A stretch of DNA of 64,000 bases from positions 1 to 64,000 of the forward strand of contig OMXC01000016.1 in assembly GCA_900314925.1 (NCBI GenBank), given 5' to 3'. This DNA comes from an uncultured Bacteroidales bacterium. GTDB lineage: Bacteria > Bacteroidota > Bacteroidia > Bacteroidales > P3. Below the pieces are notes generated by a model. That model saw only the letters and a list, made by a program, of their open reading frames with translations. It searched no databases and was not told where the DNA came from. Made by a program: the position numbers and the translations under genes. This document shows, piece after piece, positions 57,554 to 64,000 of this stretch. The number at the start of each line of letters is the position of its first letter. Positions within the stretch are counted from its first letter, which is position 1.

Positions 57554-58138
57554 TCAGTCTTCAAATTCTATAATTCCACGCTGGCGGATAATCTGCATGT
57601 TCTCCAGTCGCTGGTCGCTCACGAACCCGTCGCCCAGCGTGATGCGGTTGCCGTTCTTGGCGCGCACGGGGTGTTCGGAGTATATGTTGTCCTCGGCCGA
57701 GTTCCATATCAGGTCGTACAGATATATTGTGTCACCGCTGGTGTAGTCTATAACCACCACGCTGTCATGAGCTTCCATGATGTCGCGGTCGTCGTATGAT
57801 ATGGCGTTGCCGGCTTCTATATAGGTCTTTACGCTGGCGCCATTCTCATAAAGTGTCATCGACACTCGTCGGTCGCCACGGCTCCTGTAGATGGTCTTGG
57901 CCACCGGCTTTTCGTATTTCTGTATGATTGGTGCGTTGAGCTCAAGCTGCAGCTTGCCGTTCTCGGTGCGGTGTATCCGTGCGTCGAGCACCTCTTGGCT
58001 GGCGGAGTCGCTGCGGTCTTCCTGCAGCATGCTTTTGTCGTTTTTGCATGCCACGGTCAACGCCATAAGCAGACAAGCCGATAGGAGCGTAAGCCGTCGC
58101 CACGCTCCTATCGGTTTGTCGTTGTTGTATGTCCTCAC
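57554..58138 (-). CDS. lptC: LPS export protein LptC
   Basis: 194 residues from a GTG start (58136-58138); no ATG precedes the hydrophobic segment [17 protein letters not shown]. The LptC beta-jelly-roll follows, with [38 protein letters not shown] and [20 protein letters not shown]. LptC bridges the LptB2FG transporter and LptA in the periplasm. The Cys at the end of the hydrophobic segment (VACK) suggests a lipoprotein, as in other Bacteroidetes LptC proteins. Lies 4 bp after a repeat-protein gene and 5 bp before lpxD. Confidence 0.88.
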   Translation of the reverse strand: MRTYNNDKPIGAWRRLTLLSACLLMALTVACKNDKSMLQEDRSDSASQEVLDARIHRTENGKLQLELNAPIIQKYEKPVAKTIYRSRGDRRVSMTLYENGASVKTYIEAGNAISYDDRDIMEAHDSVVVIDYTSGDTIYLYDLIWNSAEDNIYSEHPVRAKNGNRITLGDGFVSDQRLENMQIIRQRGIIEFED

Positions 58139-58142
58139 TCGC

Positions 58143-59501
58143 TTAACGTGTTCTTATTATTGTCGTTTCGCCAATCCAGCCGGGCACTCTGTAGGCTTTG
58201 CCGTTCTCAAGGCCTGCCATGAAGGCGTCGGTCTTCGAGGGGAAGTGTGCCGCGTAGCTGCTGATGAGGCTGTTGCAGGCCTCGATGTTCTCTTCTGTGG
58301 GCTCCACTGATTTCGAGCGCTGCAGCTTGTCGACGGCTGCCCAGTAGGCGCTCTTGCCGCCGACATTGTCTTCCGAGGCGCTGCTCACGGTGGAGGCATA
58401 CAGCAGGGCTATTCTCATATAGGGCTCGCCCTTGGTGGCGTCAGCGGCGGCGGCGTTGTTGTAGGCCGTGCGTGCAGCGCTCCAGTTCTTGGCTCCCGTG
58501 TGGGCATAGCCGAGGAAGAGGTAGGCGTTGTACTTGTCTTTGCCGCTGACACCCTGGATGGCGTCGTTCAGGTACTTGACAGCGTCGTGGTACTGCTTCT
58601 TCGAGATGCACATCTGGCCCATGCGCATGGCGGTGGCGGGGCTGGGCTCCAGGCGGTAGAGGTTCTCCGTGGCGCGGAAGAAGAGGTCCTGCTCTGTGCA
58701 GCGCTTGCGCATCATGATGCCGGTGATCTTCTTCAGCAGTTCCACGTTCTCGGGGTCGGCTTCAAACTTCTTGCTGTAAATCTCAACCAGCTGGTCGCAT
58801 GTGGCGTAGGGAGAGAAGGCGGCCTCGACACCGGCAATGTAGCCGCGGATGGTGGCAGCCTTGACGCTGTCGGCGGCGTTCTTCTGCAGCTCGTCCTCCA
58901 GCAGGTCGCTGGCTATGTCGTAGTTGTCGACCACCAGTGTGGGTTCGGCGTAGCCGGCGCGCACATAGTTGATGGTGGCCTCCATGTATTTCACCAGGTA
59001 GGCGGCCTCCAGGTCGTCGCCGCCAATCTTCACGGCCTCGCTGTAGAGGGCGTAGTACTGCTGCAGACCGTCTTCTTTCAGTATCTCTTCGAGCTCGTTG
59101 GCCTTCTTGGCGGTGTATTTGGCGGCCTCGCCGTATTTGGCGATGCGGGTGTCGTACATGGCCATCAGCTCTTCGATGTATGCCGTCTTCTCCTCCGCGC
59201 TCTTGGCGTTGGCAATCATCACCTTCAGGATATTGGCACCGTTGATGTAGAGGTTCTTGCTCTGCTTCGGGCAGTTGGCCACGATGGTCTTCCACTGCGG
59301 GTAGGCTTCCTGCAGGTAGCGCTGGTCTTTCGAGGCTTTGTACTGTTTCACGTTCTCCTGGTAGAGGGACACGGCCTCCATCATAGGCTGTGGGTTGGCG
59401 AGGGCTTCCTCGTTGCAGCCCCATTTCTCCATCTGCGCCATGGCGGGCAGCGCGGCTGCTGCCATGAGAGTTCCGATGGTCAATGTTCTGAGTGTTTTCA
59501 T
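58143..59501 (-). CDS. Secreted TPR-repeat protein
   Basis: 452 residues from ATG 59499-59501. Signal peptide MKTLRTLTIGTLMAAAALPAMA. The mature part is helical with TPR-like units, clearest at about 300-400 (AMRMGQMCISKKQYHDAVKY, LGYAHTGAKNWSAARTAYNN). A periplasmic scaffold role is likely. It lies between an outer-membrane protein gene and lptC, so it may belong to envelope biogenesis, but no specific partner is known. Confidence 0.8.
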   Translation of the reverse strand: MKTLRTLTIGTLMAAAALPAMAQMEKWGCNEEALANPQPMMEAVSLYQENVKQYKASKDQRYLQEAYPQWKTIVANCPKQSKNLYINGANILKVMIANAKSAEEKTAYIEELMAMYDTRIAKYGEAAKYTAKKANELEEILKEDGLQQYYALYSEAVKIGGDDLEAAYLVKYMEATINYVRAGYAEPTLVVDNYDIASDLLEDELQKNAADSVKAATIRGYIAGVEAAFSPYATCDQLVEIYSKKFEADPENVELLKKITGIMMRKRCTEQDLFFRATENLYRLEPSPATAMRMGQMCISKKQYHDAVKYLNDAIQGVSGKDKYNAYLFLGYAHTGAKNWSAARTAYNNAAAADATKGEPYMRIALLYASTVSSASEDNVGGKSAYWAAVDKLQRSKSVEPTEENIEACNSLISSYAAHFPSKTDAFMAGLENGKAYRVPGWIGETTIIRTR

Positions 59502-59566
59502 TGTTATTGTGTTTTTATTTGTTCGCTCTTTTTCTGATTTAGTACCGCGCTGTGGCGTTTTATTGC

Positions 59567-60898
59567 TTAATTGTATTTCCGTTTGACAAACCAGCGCTCG
59601 CAGCTGCTCACGGCGATGCCGAAGGTGACGCATCTGCGCTGCAGTATCTCTTTGTCGCCCATGCTGCTGTACTCCACGCTGATGGTGAGCAGCGAGCGGC
59701 CCTTGCGCATCGGCAGTGTGATGCCGCCGCCCACGCCCCACTGGTCTACGCGGCGCTCGCCGCTGGCGGTGGTCATGTACATAAGGCCTTGTTCCATGTG
59801 TGCGCCCACGCTTACGCCGATACGTCCAAAGTAGTTCTGTGCGTTCATGTTCACCATCTTCTCAAATCCCAGCGCATATTTGTTGTAGGCACCTCCATGC
59901 ATGGGTGACTGGCCGAAGATGTCGAAGCCTTCGGGCTCGGTGTGGCGCAGACCCTGCCAGCCGCCGAAGGTGGCGTCGGCAGCCACCTGCCACAGGCCGT
60001 TGCGTTCCAGATTGACGCCGACGCCGACAGTATGTGCCTGTTCCAGACGGCCGCGTTGCGAAGCCTCCTCGCCGCGGACGGGGAAGACGGTGTCGAGCAG
60101 CGCCTCGGTGGTGGCGTGGTAGGTGTATATCATGGCTGTCTCCTTGACTTTCATGTTCATGTATGGCTTGTAGTCGATGCCCACGCCGAGGGTGTAGCGC
60201 TCGCCGAGAGCGTGGCGGTACTGCACGCCGAAGTCAAGCAGCACATTGCCCAACCGCAGCTCCTGCGCTTTGCGCGAGTTGATGCTGTAGGTTGACGTGT
60301 CGGTTGCCACGTAGGACATCAGCTTCACAATCTTGCCGGTGAGGTAACCCACATTGAAGCCCACCTGCAGCTTGTCGCTCTTCTTGTTCAGCACGTTGAA
60401 GGCCATGCCGGCGAAGACCTCGTTCACGCCGCCGTCGCCGCTGAATTCTGTCTTCAGGCCGCCGGTCGTTGACGGGGGCACGACGGTGAGGTAGTCCACC
60501 GACGAGTAAGGCATCAGGCCTGCCGAGAGCTTCCACCATCGCGTTATGGGCAGTCCCACAGCCAGATAGCCTATGTTGCCGTCGGCGTCCTTGGCGCGTT
60601 GGTCGCCGCTGGCAAGCCGGCTCAGCTGTATGTTGAAGCCCATGTCGAACACGAAACTCTCATTCTCGATGCTGCCGTAGGAGGCCGGGTTGAAGGGGTT
60701 GATGGTGTTGTTGCTGTGGCGGGTGTAGACCACGCCGCCCATGCGCGCCGCAGACGGCATGTTGTACGGCAGGTCGCTGACGCCGAGCCCGTATTGCGAG
60801 TAGGGCAGGTTGAAGCCGTTCTGCGCCTCGGCGCTCAGGCCCGTCAAGCCTATCAGGCCCATCAAACCTATTATCAGTCTTTTCTTCATCATTGGCAT
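59567..60898 (-). CDS. Outer-membrane beta-barrel protein (FadL/PorV-like appearance)
   Basis: 443 residues from ATG 60896-60898; alternative starts are two or three codons in, and longer ones overlap coaX. Signal peptide KKRLIIGLMGLIGLTGLSAEA. The start of the mature part (YSQYGLGVSDLPYNMPSAARMGG) and the NTINPFNPASYGSIEN motif are typical of a barrel group next to coaX in Bacteroidales. Many amphipathic strands follow to VSSCERWFVKRKYN. FadL-like hydrophobic transport or a T9SS accessory role are both possible; not resolvable by eye. Confidence 0.75.
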   Translation of the reverse strand: MPMMKKRLIIGLMGLIGLTGLSAEAQNGFNLPYSQYGLGVSDLPYNMPSAARMGGVVYTRHSNNTINPFNPASYGSIENESFVFDMGFNIQLSRLASGDQRAKDADGNIGYLAVGLPITRWWKLSAGLMPYSSVDYLTVVPPSTTGGLKTEFSGDGGVNEVFAGMAFNVLNKKSDKLQVGFNVGYLTGKIVKLMSYVATDTSTYSINSRKAQELRLGNVLLDFGVQYRHALGERYTLGVGIDYKPYMNMKVKETAMIYTYHATTEALLDTVFPVRGEEASQRGRLEQAHTVGVGVNLERNGLWQVAADATFGGWQGLRHTEPEGFDIFGQSPMHGGAYNKYALGFEKMVNMNAQNYFGRIGVSVGAHMEQGLMYMTTASGERRVDQWGVGGGITLPMRKGRSLLTISVEYSSMGDKEILQRRCVTFGIAVSSCERWFVKRKYN

Positions 60899-60915
60899 TG
60901 TTTCTTTATCTACAG

Positions 60916-61596
60916 TCACTCTCCGCATATCATTATCTCGTTCAGTCCTATCATTGTCAGCAGCGGCTGGTGCTCCCAGCCGGTGGCGCCGGCGGCCATG
61001 AGGCGCTGTGCGTCGCCTCCGGTGAGCAGCACGCGCAGCGCCGGGCTCTTCTCGCGGTATAGCGCCACGTAGCCCGCCAGCGCCAACATCGTGGCGCCCA
61101 GCGTCCCGGCCACTATGCTCTCTTCCGTCGAGCGTCCCAGCACGGGGGCTTTGGTTACCCCGTCAATGTCTATTAACGGCAGTTTTGCCGTAAAAGTATG
61201 CAGCGCCTGCAAATTCATCCTGAGGCCCGGCATGATGGCTCCGCCGTGGTAGGTGCCGCCGCCGTCCACGAAGTCGACGGTGATGCACGTGCCGGCGTCG
61301 ATCACCAGGCAGGCCTCGCCGCGGTGCAGGCTCCATGCCCCGCAGGCCGCCGCTATGCGGTCGGGGCCCAAAGTCTGCGGCGTCTTGTAGTCAAGGTGTA
61401 TGGGCAATGGGGTCTCCGACGACAGCAGCGGCAGGTCGTACACCGTGTCGGGCACCTTGCCGCTGGCGCAGGCCAGCACAGCCTCGGCCTCGGTCAGCTT
61501 GTCGGTGGGCAGGTCGTGGCCCTGCTCCAACAGCGTGCGCCCCTCGAAGGTGGCCCATTTCACAGCCGTGTTGCCTATGTCAAGTGTCAGATTCAT
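60916..61596 (-). CDS. coaX: Type III pantothenate kinase
   Basis: 226 residues from ATG 61594-61596. ASKHA motifs: phosphate-1 LTLDIGNTAVKWATF (3-17), GPDRIAAACGA (about 76-86), VIDAGTCITVDFV (about 97-109) with the catalytic Asp, and GGAIMPGLRMNLQAL. It phosphorylates pantothenate in CoA synthesis and is insensitive to CoA feedback in the family. Starts 8 bp after pth and precedes the barrel gene. Confidence 0.95.
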   Translation of the reverse strand: MNLTLDIGNTAVKWATFEGRTLLEQGHDLPTDKLTEAEAVLACASGKVPDTVYDLPLLSSETPLPIHLDYKTPQTLGPDRIAAACGAWSLHRGEACLVIDAGTCITVDFVDGGGTYHGGAIMPGLRMNLQALHTFTAKLPLIDIDGVTKAPVLGRSTEESIVAGTLGATMLALAGYVALYREKSPALRVLLTGGDAQRLMAAGATGWEHQPLLTMIGLNEIMICGE

Positions 61597-61604
61597 CGCT
61601 TTCT

Positions 61605-62300
61605 CTATTCTGCCTTTGCCCCTTCGGTCCCCGGCTCCGGGACGGCGCCGTTGCCGTGGGCGTTGCCTTTCTTGTTGTAGAGGTTCATGGTGCGGTCTAT
61701 GCCCTGCGTGGCGTAGCACTTGACGGCGTCGCAGGCCGTCTTCACGGCCTCCTCCATCCGCGCCAGGTCCTCGCCCTCCATGCGCCCCAGCACATAGTCC
61801 ACCTGTCGGCCGCGGCTGAACTTGTCGCCCACGCCCATCCGCATGCGTATGTAGTTGGGGGTACCCAGGGCCGTCTCGATGTCCGTCAGCCCGTTGTGGC
61901 CGCCGGCGCCGCCCTGTTTCTTGATGCGGACGATGCCGGGGTCGAGGGCCAGGTCGTCGACCACCACCATCAGGTTCGCCAGCTCCACCTTCTCGGCCTG
62001 CAGCCAGTATTTCACGGCTTTGCCGCTGAGGTTCATGTAGGTGGTGGGCTTGATGAGCACCAGCACACGCCCCTTGTGGCGCACCTCCGTGCGGTAGGCG
62101 TGGCGCTCCAGGCTCCACCGCGCATCGGCCTCCTTGGCCAGCGCGTCGACCACCATGAAGCCCGCGTTGTGGCGCGTGCCTTCGTATTCGGCACCCACAT
62201 TGCCCAGTCCCACTATCAGATATTTAGCCACAGGCTCATCCTCCGTTTCGTTGCAATCCTTTTGTTTCCAAATGGATATAAGTCTTTCGAGCAGTCCCAT
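61605..62300 (-). CDS. pth: Peptidyl-tRNA hydrolase
   Basis: 231 residues from ATG 62298-62300; the family core begins only at residue 25 (KYLIVGLGNVGAEYEGTRHN), so the GTG at 62229-62231 (208 residues) is an alternative. The active-site His lies in the TRHNAGF motif, the conserved Asn in GLGN, and the Asp in VVDDLALDPG. It recycles peptidyl-tRNAs. A strong -7 box lies at 62319-62326, which rules out starts further upstream. The tail (NKKGNAHGNG and onwards) is longer than usual. Confidence 0.93.
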   Translation of the reverse strand: MGLLERLISIWKQKDCNETEDEPVAKYLIVGLGNVGAEYEGTRHNAGFMVVDALAKEADARWSLERHAYRTEVRHKGRVLVLIKPTTYMNLSGKAVKYWLQAEKVELANLMVVVDDLALDPGIVRIKKQGGAGGHNGLTDIETALGTPNYIRMRMGVGDKFSRGRQVDYVLGRMEGEDLARMEEAVKTACDAVKCYATQGIDRTMNLYNKKGNAHGNGAVPEPGTEGAKAE

Positions 62301-62318
62301 CCATTCTGTTTTAAACTG

Positions 62319-62326
62319 CAAAGATA
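62319..62326 (-). promoter_or_regulatory. -7 box of the pth-coaX promoter
   Basis: Minus-strand TATCTTTG, 19-26 bp before ATG 62300 and about 90 bp before GTG 62231. It defines the head of the pth, coaX, barrel, TPR, lptC, lpxD, SGNH, MBOAT run. Confidence 0.6.
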
Positions 62327-62389
62327 CACTTTTTTTATAATATGGGCGCATAAAGTTATGTGTCCATTGCTGCCGGCTGATGGCCTGAC

Positions 62390-62499
62390 GGGGTCGGTAC
62401 GGCCCCTCTTCGGCCCCCCTACGGCCCTTCTACGGCCTTCCACTGAAGAACGGCCGAAGGGGGTCCGAAGGGGCTCCGTAGGGGCTCCGTAGAAAGGGC
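62390..62499. repeat. 11-bp-unit intergenic inverted repeat, copy E
   Basis: Ten consecutive 11-bp units: GGGGTCGGTAC, GGCCCCTCTTC, GGCCCCCCTAC, GGCCCTTCTAC, GGCCTTCCACT, then GAAGAACGGCC, GAAGGGGGTCC, GAAGGGGCTCC, GTAGGGGCTCC, GTAGAAAGGGC. Left units end TTC/TAC and right units begin GAA/GTA. It lies between the SMR gene stop and the pth promoter, a tandem-gene gap. Confidence 0.87.
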
Positions 62500-62510
62500 G
62501 GGGTGGGAGC

Positions 62511-62840
62511 TTACTCGGAGGCAAGCATCTTAAGGCCTATGATAGAGACTATTAGGGTCGTGATGAAGAAAATGCGCCAGAAGGTGGCTGGCTCGTGGAA
62601 GACGAAGATGCCGAGGAGGACGGAGCCCACGGCGCCGATGCCGGTCCAGACGGGGTAGGCGGTGCCTATGGGCAGGGTCTGGGTGGCTTTGGAGAGGAGC
62701 ACGGCGCTGAGGACGTAGAAGAAGGCGAAGCCCGCCATCCACTCCCAGTAGGGGAGGCCGGCGAGGCCTTTGGTCTTGCCGAGGCAGAAGGCGAAGCCCA
62801 CTTCGCAGAGGCCGGCGACGATGAGTATTATCCAGTTCAT
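62511..62840 (-). CDS. SMR-family exporter, guanidinium (Gdx/SugE) type
   Basis: 109 residues from ATG 62838-62840, four membrane helices. The essential Glu is in the first helix (AGLCEVGFAF, Glu13). The motif LPIGTAYPVWTGIGAVGSVL (about 57-76) is the Gdx/SugE signature rather than that of the multidrug EmrE type. Gdx proteins export guanidinium in exchange for protons as antiparallel dimers. No partner SMR gene and no guanidine riboswitch are visible upstream; the 80 bp upstream hold the hairpin of the neighbouring dipeptidase gene. Confidence 0.9.
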   Translation of the reverse strand: MNWIILIVAGLCEVGFAFCLGKTKGLAGLPYWEWMAGFAFFYVLSAVLLSKATQTLPIGTAYPVWTGIGAVGSVLLGIFVFHEPATFWRIFFITTLIVSIIGLKMLASE

Positions 62841-62870
62841 GTCTTGGGTGTTTTCGTTGTGCATAAAGGA

Positions 62871-62897
62871 GGGCGGCCACCGTCGGAGTGGCCGCCC
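62871..62897 (-). terminator. Hairpin after the C69 dipeptidase gene
   Basis: Perfect 10-bp arms GGGCGGCCAC (62871-62880) and GTGGCCGCCC (62888-62897), 7-nt loop, 22 bp past the dipeptidase stop. The minus-strand tail (TCCTTTATG) is only weakly T-rich, so termination may be incomplete and read into the SMR gene. Confidence 0.65.
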
Positions 62898-62919
62898 TGT
62901 GGGTTGTTGTGCGGCGTGT

Positions 62920-64000
62920 TTATTTCTCGCGGATGACGTCGCCGTGGTCTTTGACGATCATGCGCTGCCACTCCTGGCGGTAGTGGGGCTGGTTGGGGAA
63001 GACCGCATTGCCGGTCTCGGTGCGCTCAAACTGGCCGTCTTTCTCTTTCTTGATGTTGCCGTCTATGTACTTGACGAGGAGGAACTTGTCGAGCTGGTCC
63101 CACTCTTTCATCATGCGCTTGGCGGCGCGGTTGGAGAAGTCGTTGAGCAGCTGGGTGAGGGCTTCGCCGTCGTTCTGCTTGGCGCGGTCGTCGAACTTGT
63201 GCACGTCTTTGACGAAGCCGCTCTCGAGGCGGTCCTGCACGTTCTGCAGGTCTTTGATCATGTCGCTGTAGCGGCTGTAGACGAAGTTGGTGACGCGGTT
63301 GAAGAGCCAGAAGGCCGAGGTCTCGCTGTAGGTCAGCATGTCGCCGTTGCCTTGGCGGAAGCACTCGGGGATTTCGGTGATGCCGCAGTACATGGGGCAG
63401 TAGACGGTGGAGTAGGTGTCGTCGACGCCGAACCAGAGGATGCCGCCGACCTTGGCGGGCAGCCAGCTGCGGCACTGGGCCACGAACGAGAAGCCGGTCT
63501 GCTGGGTCGAGGTGGCGCGCTCGTGGATGTAGGTGTGGCCGTCGAGTTCAAAGCCCATGGGACGCCAGCGGTAGGGGCACTGGAAGGGGCCTGCGCCGAG
63601 GTCCTTGGTCATGTCCATGGCGGTGCCCTCGTAGTGGTCGCGCATGAGGTTCATGGCCTCGCGCACGTCGATCTTGTGGTCGGGCTTGACCCAGAGGGGT
63701 AGGCGCTCGGCGTTGGCGTCGCCCATGGCATATTTCTCGTAGCGCTGCATGCCGCTGGCCACGCGGTTGAACATGGCGTAGATGCGGGCGTCGCAGCCGC
63801 GCATGCCGCTGAAGGTCAGCGGGGCATAGGTGTCGCAGAAGGAGAAGTCCTCGTCCTTGCCGTCGTACCAGCCGCAGGCGCGGGCGTAGGTGATGACCTC
63901 CGAGCTGTAGACGCACTCCACTTCAGGCTCGAAGAGGTAGTCGAGGTGCTTGCTGCTGATGACGCTGTGGAGGCCTTTGCCCTTGGCTTTCTGGAACTTC
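62920..64000 (-). CDS. C69-family dipeptidase (N-terminal part outside window)
   Basis: The frame is open from the right edge to the stop at 62920, giving the C-terminal 360 residues. They align well with the C69 dipeptidase at 26909-28588: shared VECVYSSEV/VECVYASDV, DFSFCDTYAPLTFSG, RLPLWVKPDHKIDV, GPFQCPYRWRPMGFELDG, QTGFSFVAQCRSWLP and VDDTYSTVYCPMYCG. The N-terminal nucleophile Cys lies outside. The gene is a paralogue of the other copy, about 35 kb away and on the opposite strand. It is followed by a hairpin and the SMR gene. Confidence 0.93.
   Translation of the reverse strand, partial: KFQKAKGKGLHSVISSKHLDYLFEPEVECVYSSEVITYARACGWYDGKDEDFSFCDTYAPLTFSGMRGCDARIYAMFNRVASGMQRYEKYAMGDANAERLPLWVKPDHKIDVREAMNLMRDHYEGTAMDMTKDLGAGPFQCPYRWRPMGFELDGHTYIHERATSTQQTGFSFVAQCRSWLPAKVGGILWFGVDDTYSTVYCPMYCGITEIPECFRQGNGDMLTYSETSAFWLFNRVTNFVYSRYSDMIKDLQNVQDRLESGFVKDVHKFDDRAKQNDGEALTQLLNDFSNRAAKRMMKEWDQLDKFLLVKYIDGNIKKEKDGQFERTETGNAVFPNQPHYRQEWQRMIVKDHGDVIREK

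Noticed and set aside
62841..62919. Guanidine riboswitch upstream of the SMR gene
   Set aside because: Only about 80 bp are present and they contain a simple GC-rich hairpin next to the dipeptidase stop; no conserved guanidine-aptamer segments seen.

Overview
The window looks like a chromosome segment from a member of the order Bacteroidales that carries a type IX secretion system (T9SS). Four things point that way. Promoters have the Bacteroidetes form (TAnnTTTG, often TATCTTTG) with little Shine-Dalgarno signal. Secreted proteins carry T9SS type A or type B sorting domains. There are gingipain-like (C25), S46 and C69 peptidases. The house-keeping set includes neighbours typical of the phylum (murA with a DUF4290 gene, zapA next to rny, fused FeoA-FeoB, bifunctional RibBA). 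Most of the window is GC-rich; an AT-rich stretch lies at about 40.6-43.1 kb. I cannot assign a genus.

Layout. 1-8.9 kb: a giant modular surface protein running off the left edge, then an intergenic region with two repeat systems. 8.9-14.6 kb: minus-strand operon purB, ABC exporter, T9SS type B cargo protein, NAD kinase, small membrane protein. 14.7-19.4 kb: an uncharacterised envelope cluster (SPFH-SHOCT protein, two paralogous membrane proteins, zinc-ribbon/helical-repeat protein, YidD with an extra membrane domain, unknown protein, XRE regulator) plus a strongly structured RNA candidate. 19.6-24.0 kb: CpsB-type phosphatase, murA with Asp replacing the catalytic Cys, DUF4290, an envelope protein and a prohibitin-like protein. 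24.2-28.6 kb: ferrous iron uptake (feoAB plus Cys-rich partner) and a C69 dipeptidase. 28.6-37.1 kb: C25 protease, S46 dipeptidyl-peptidase, iron-type ABC transporter, dapB. 37.4-39.5 kb: ribBA and a glycosyltransferase. 39.6-43.7 kb: a lineage-specific module with an ECF sigma factor, lipoproteins and barrel-like proteins. 43.8-47.8 kb: coiled-coil/zapA, an RNA candidate, rny, lgt, gpmA. 47.9-48.3 kb: three tRNAs. 48.3-51.8 kb: arginase-like protein, a 56-residue protein, lptE, DUF2723 protein. 52-62.3 kb: minus-strand envelope genes: MBOAT and two SGNH proteins (polysaccharide or lipid O-acylation), lpxD, lptC, a repeat protein, an outer-membrane protein, coaX, pth. 62.5-64 kb: a guanidinium-type SMR exporter and a second C69 dipeptidase cut by the right edge.

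The genes fit an asaccharolytic or peptide-using surface lifestyle: secreted proteases and dipeptidases supply peptides, Feo and an Fec-type transporter supply iron, and much of the rest builds or modifies the envelope (LptC, LptE, LpxD, Lgt, MurA, MBOAT/SGNH). The most unusual sequence-level observation is a family of five intergenic inverted repeats, each made of 9-13 consecutive 11-bp units, scattered between unrelated genes. A second is an inverted cluster of seven palindromes mostly spaced exactly 55 bp apart.
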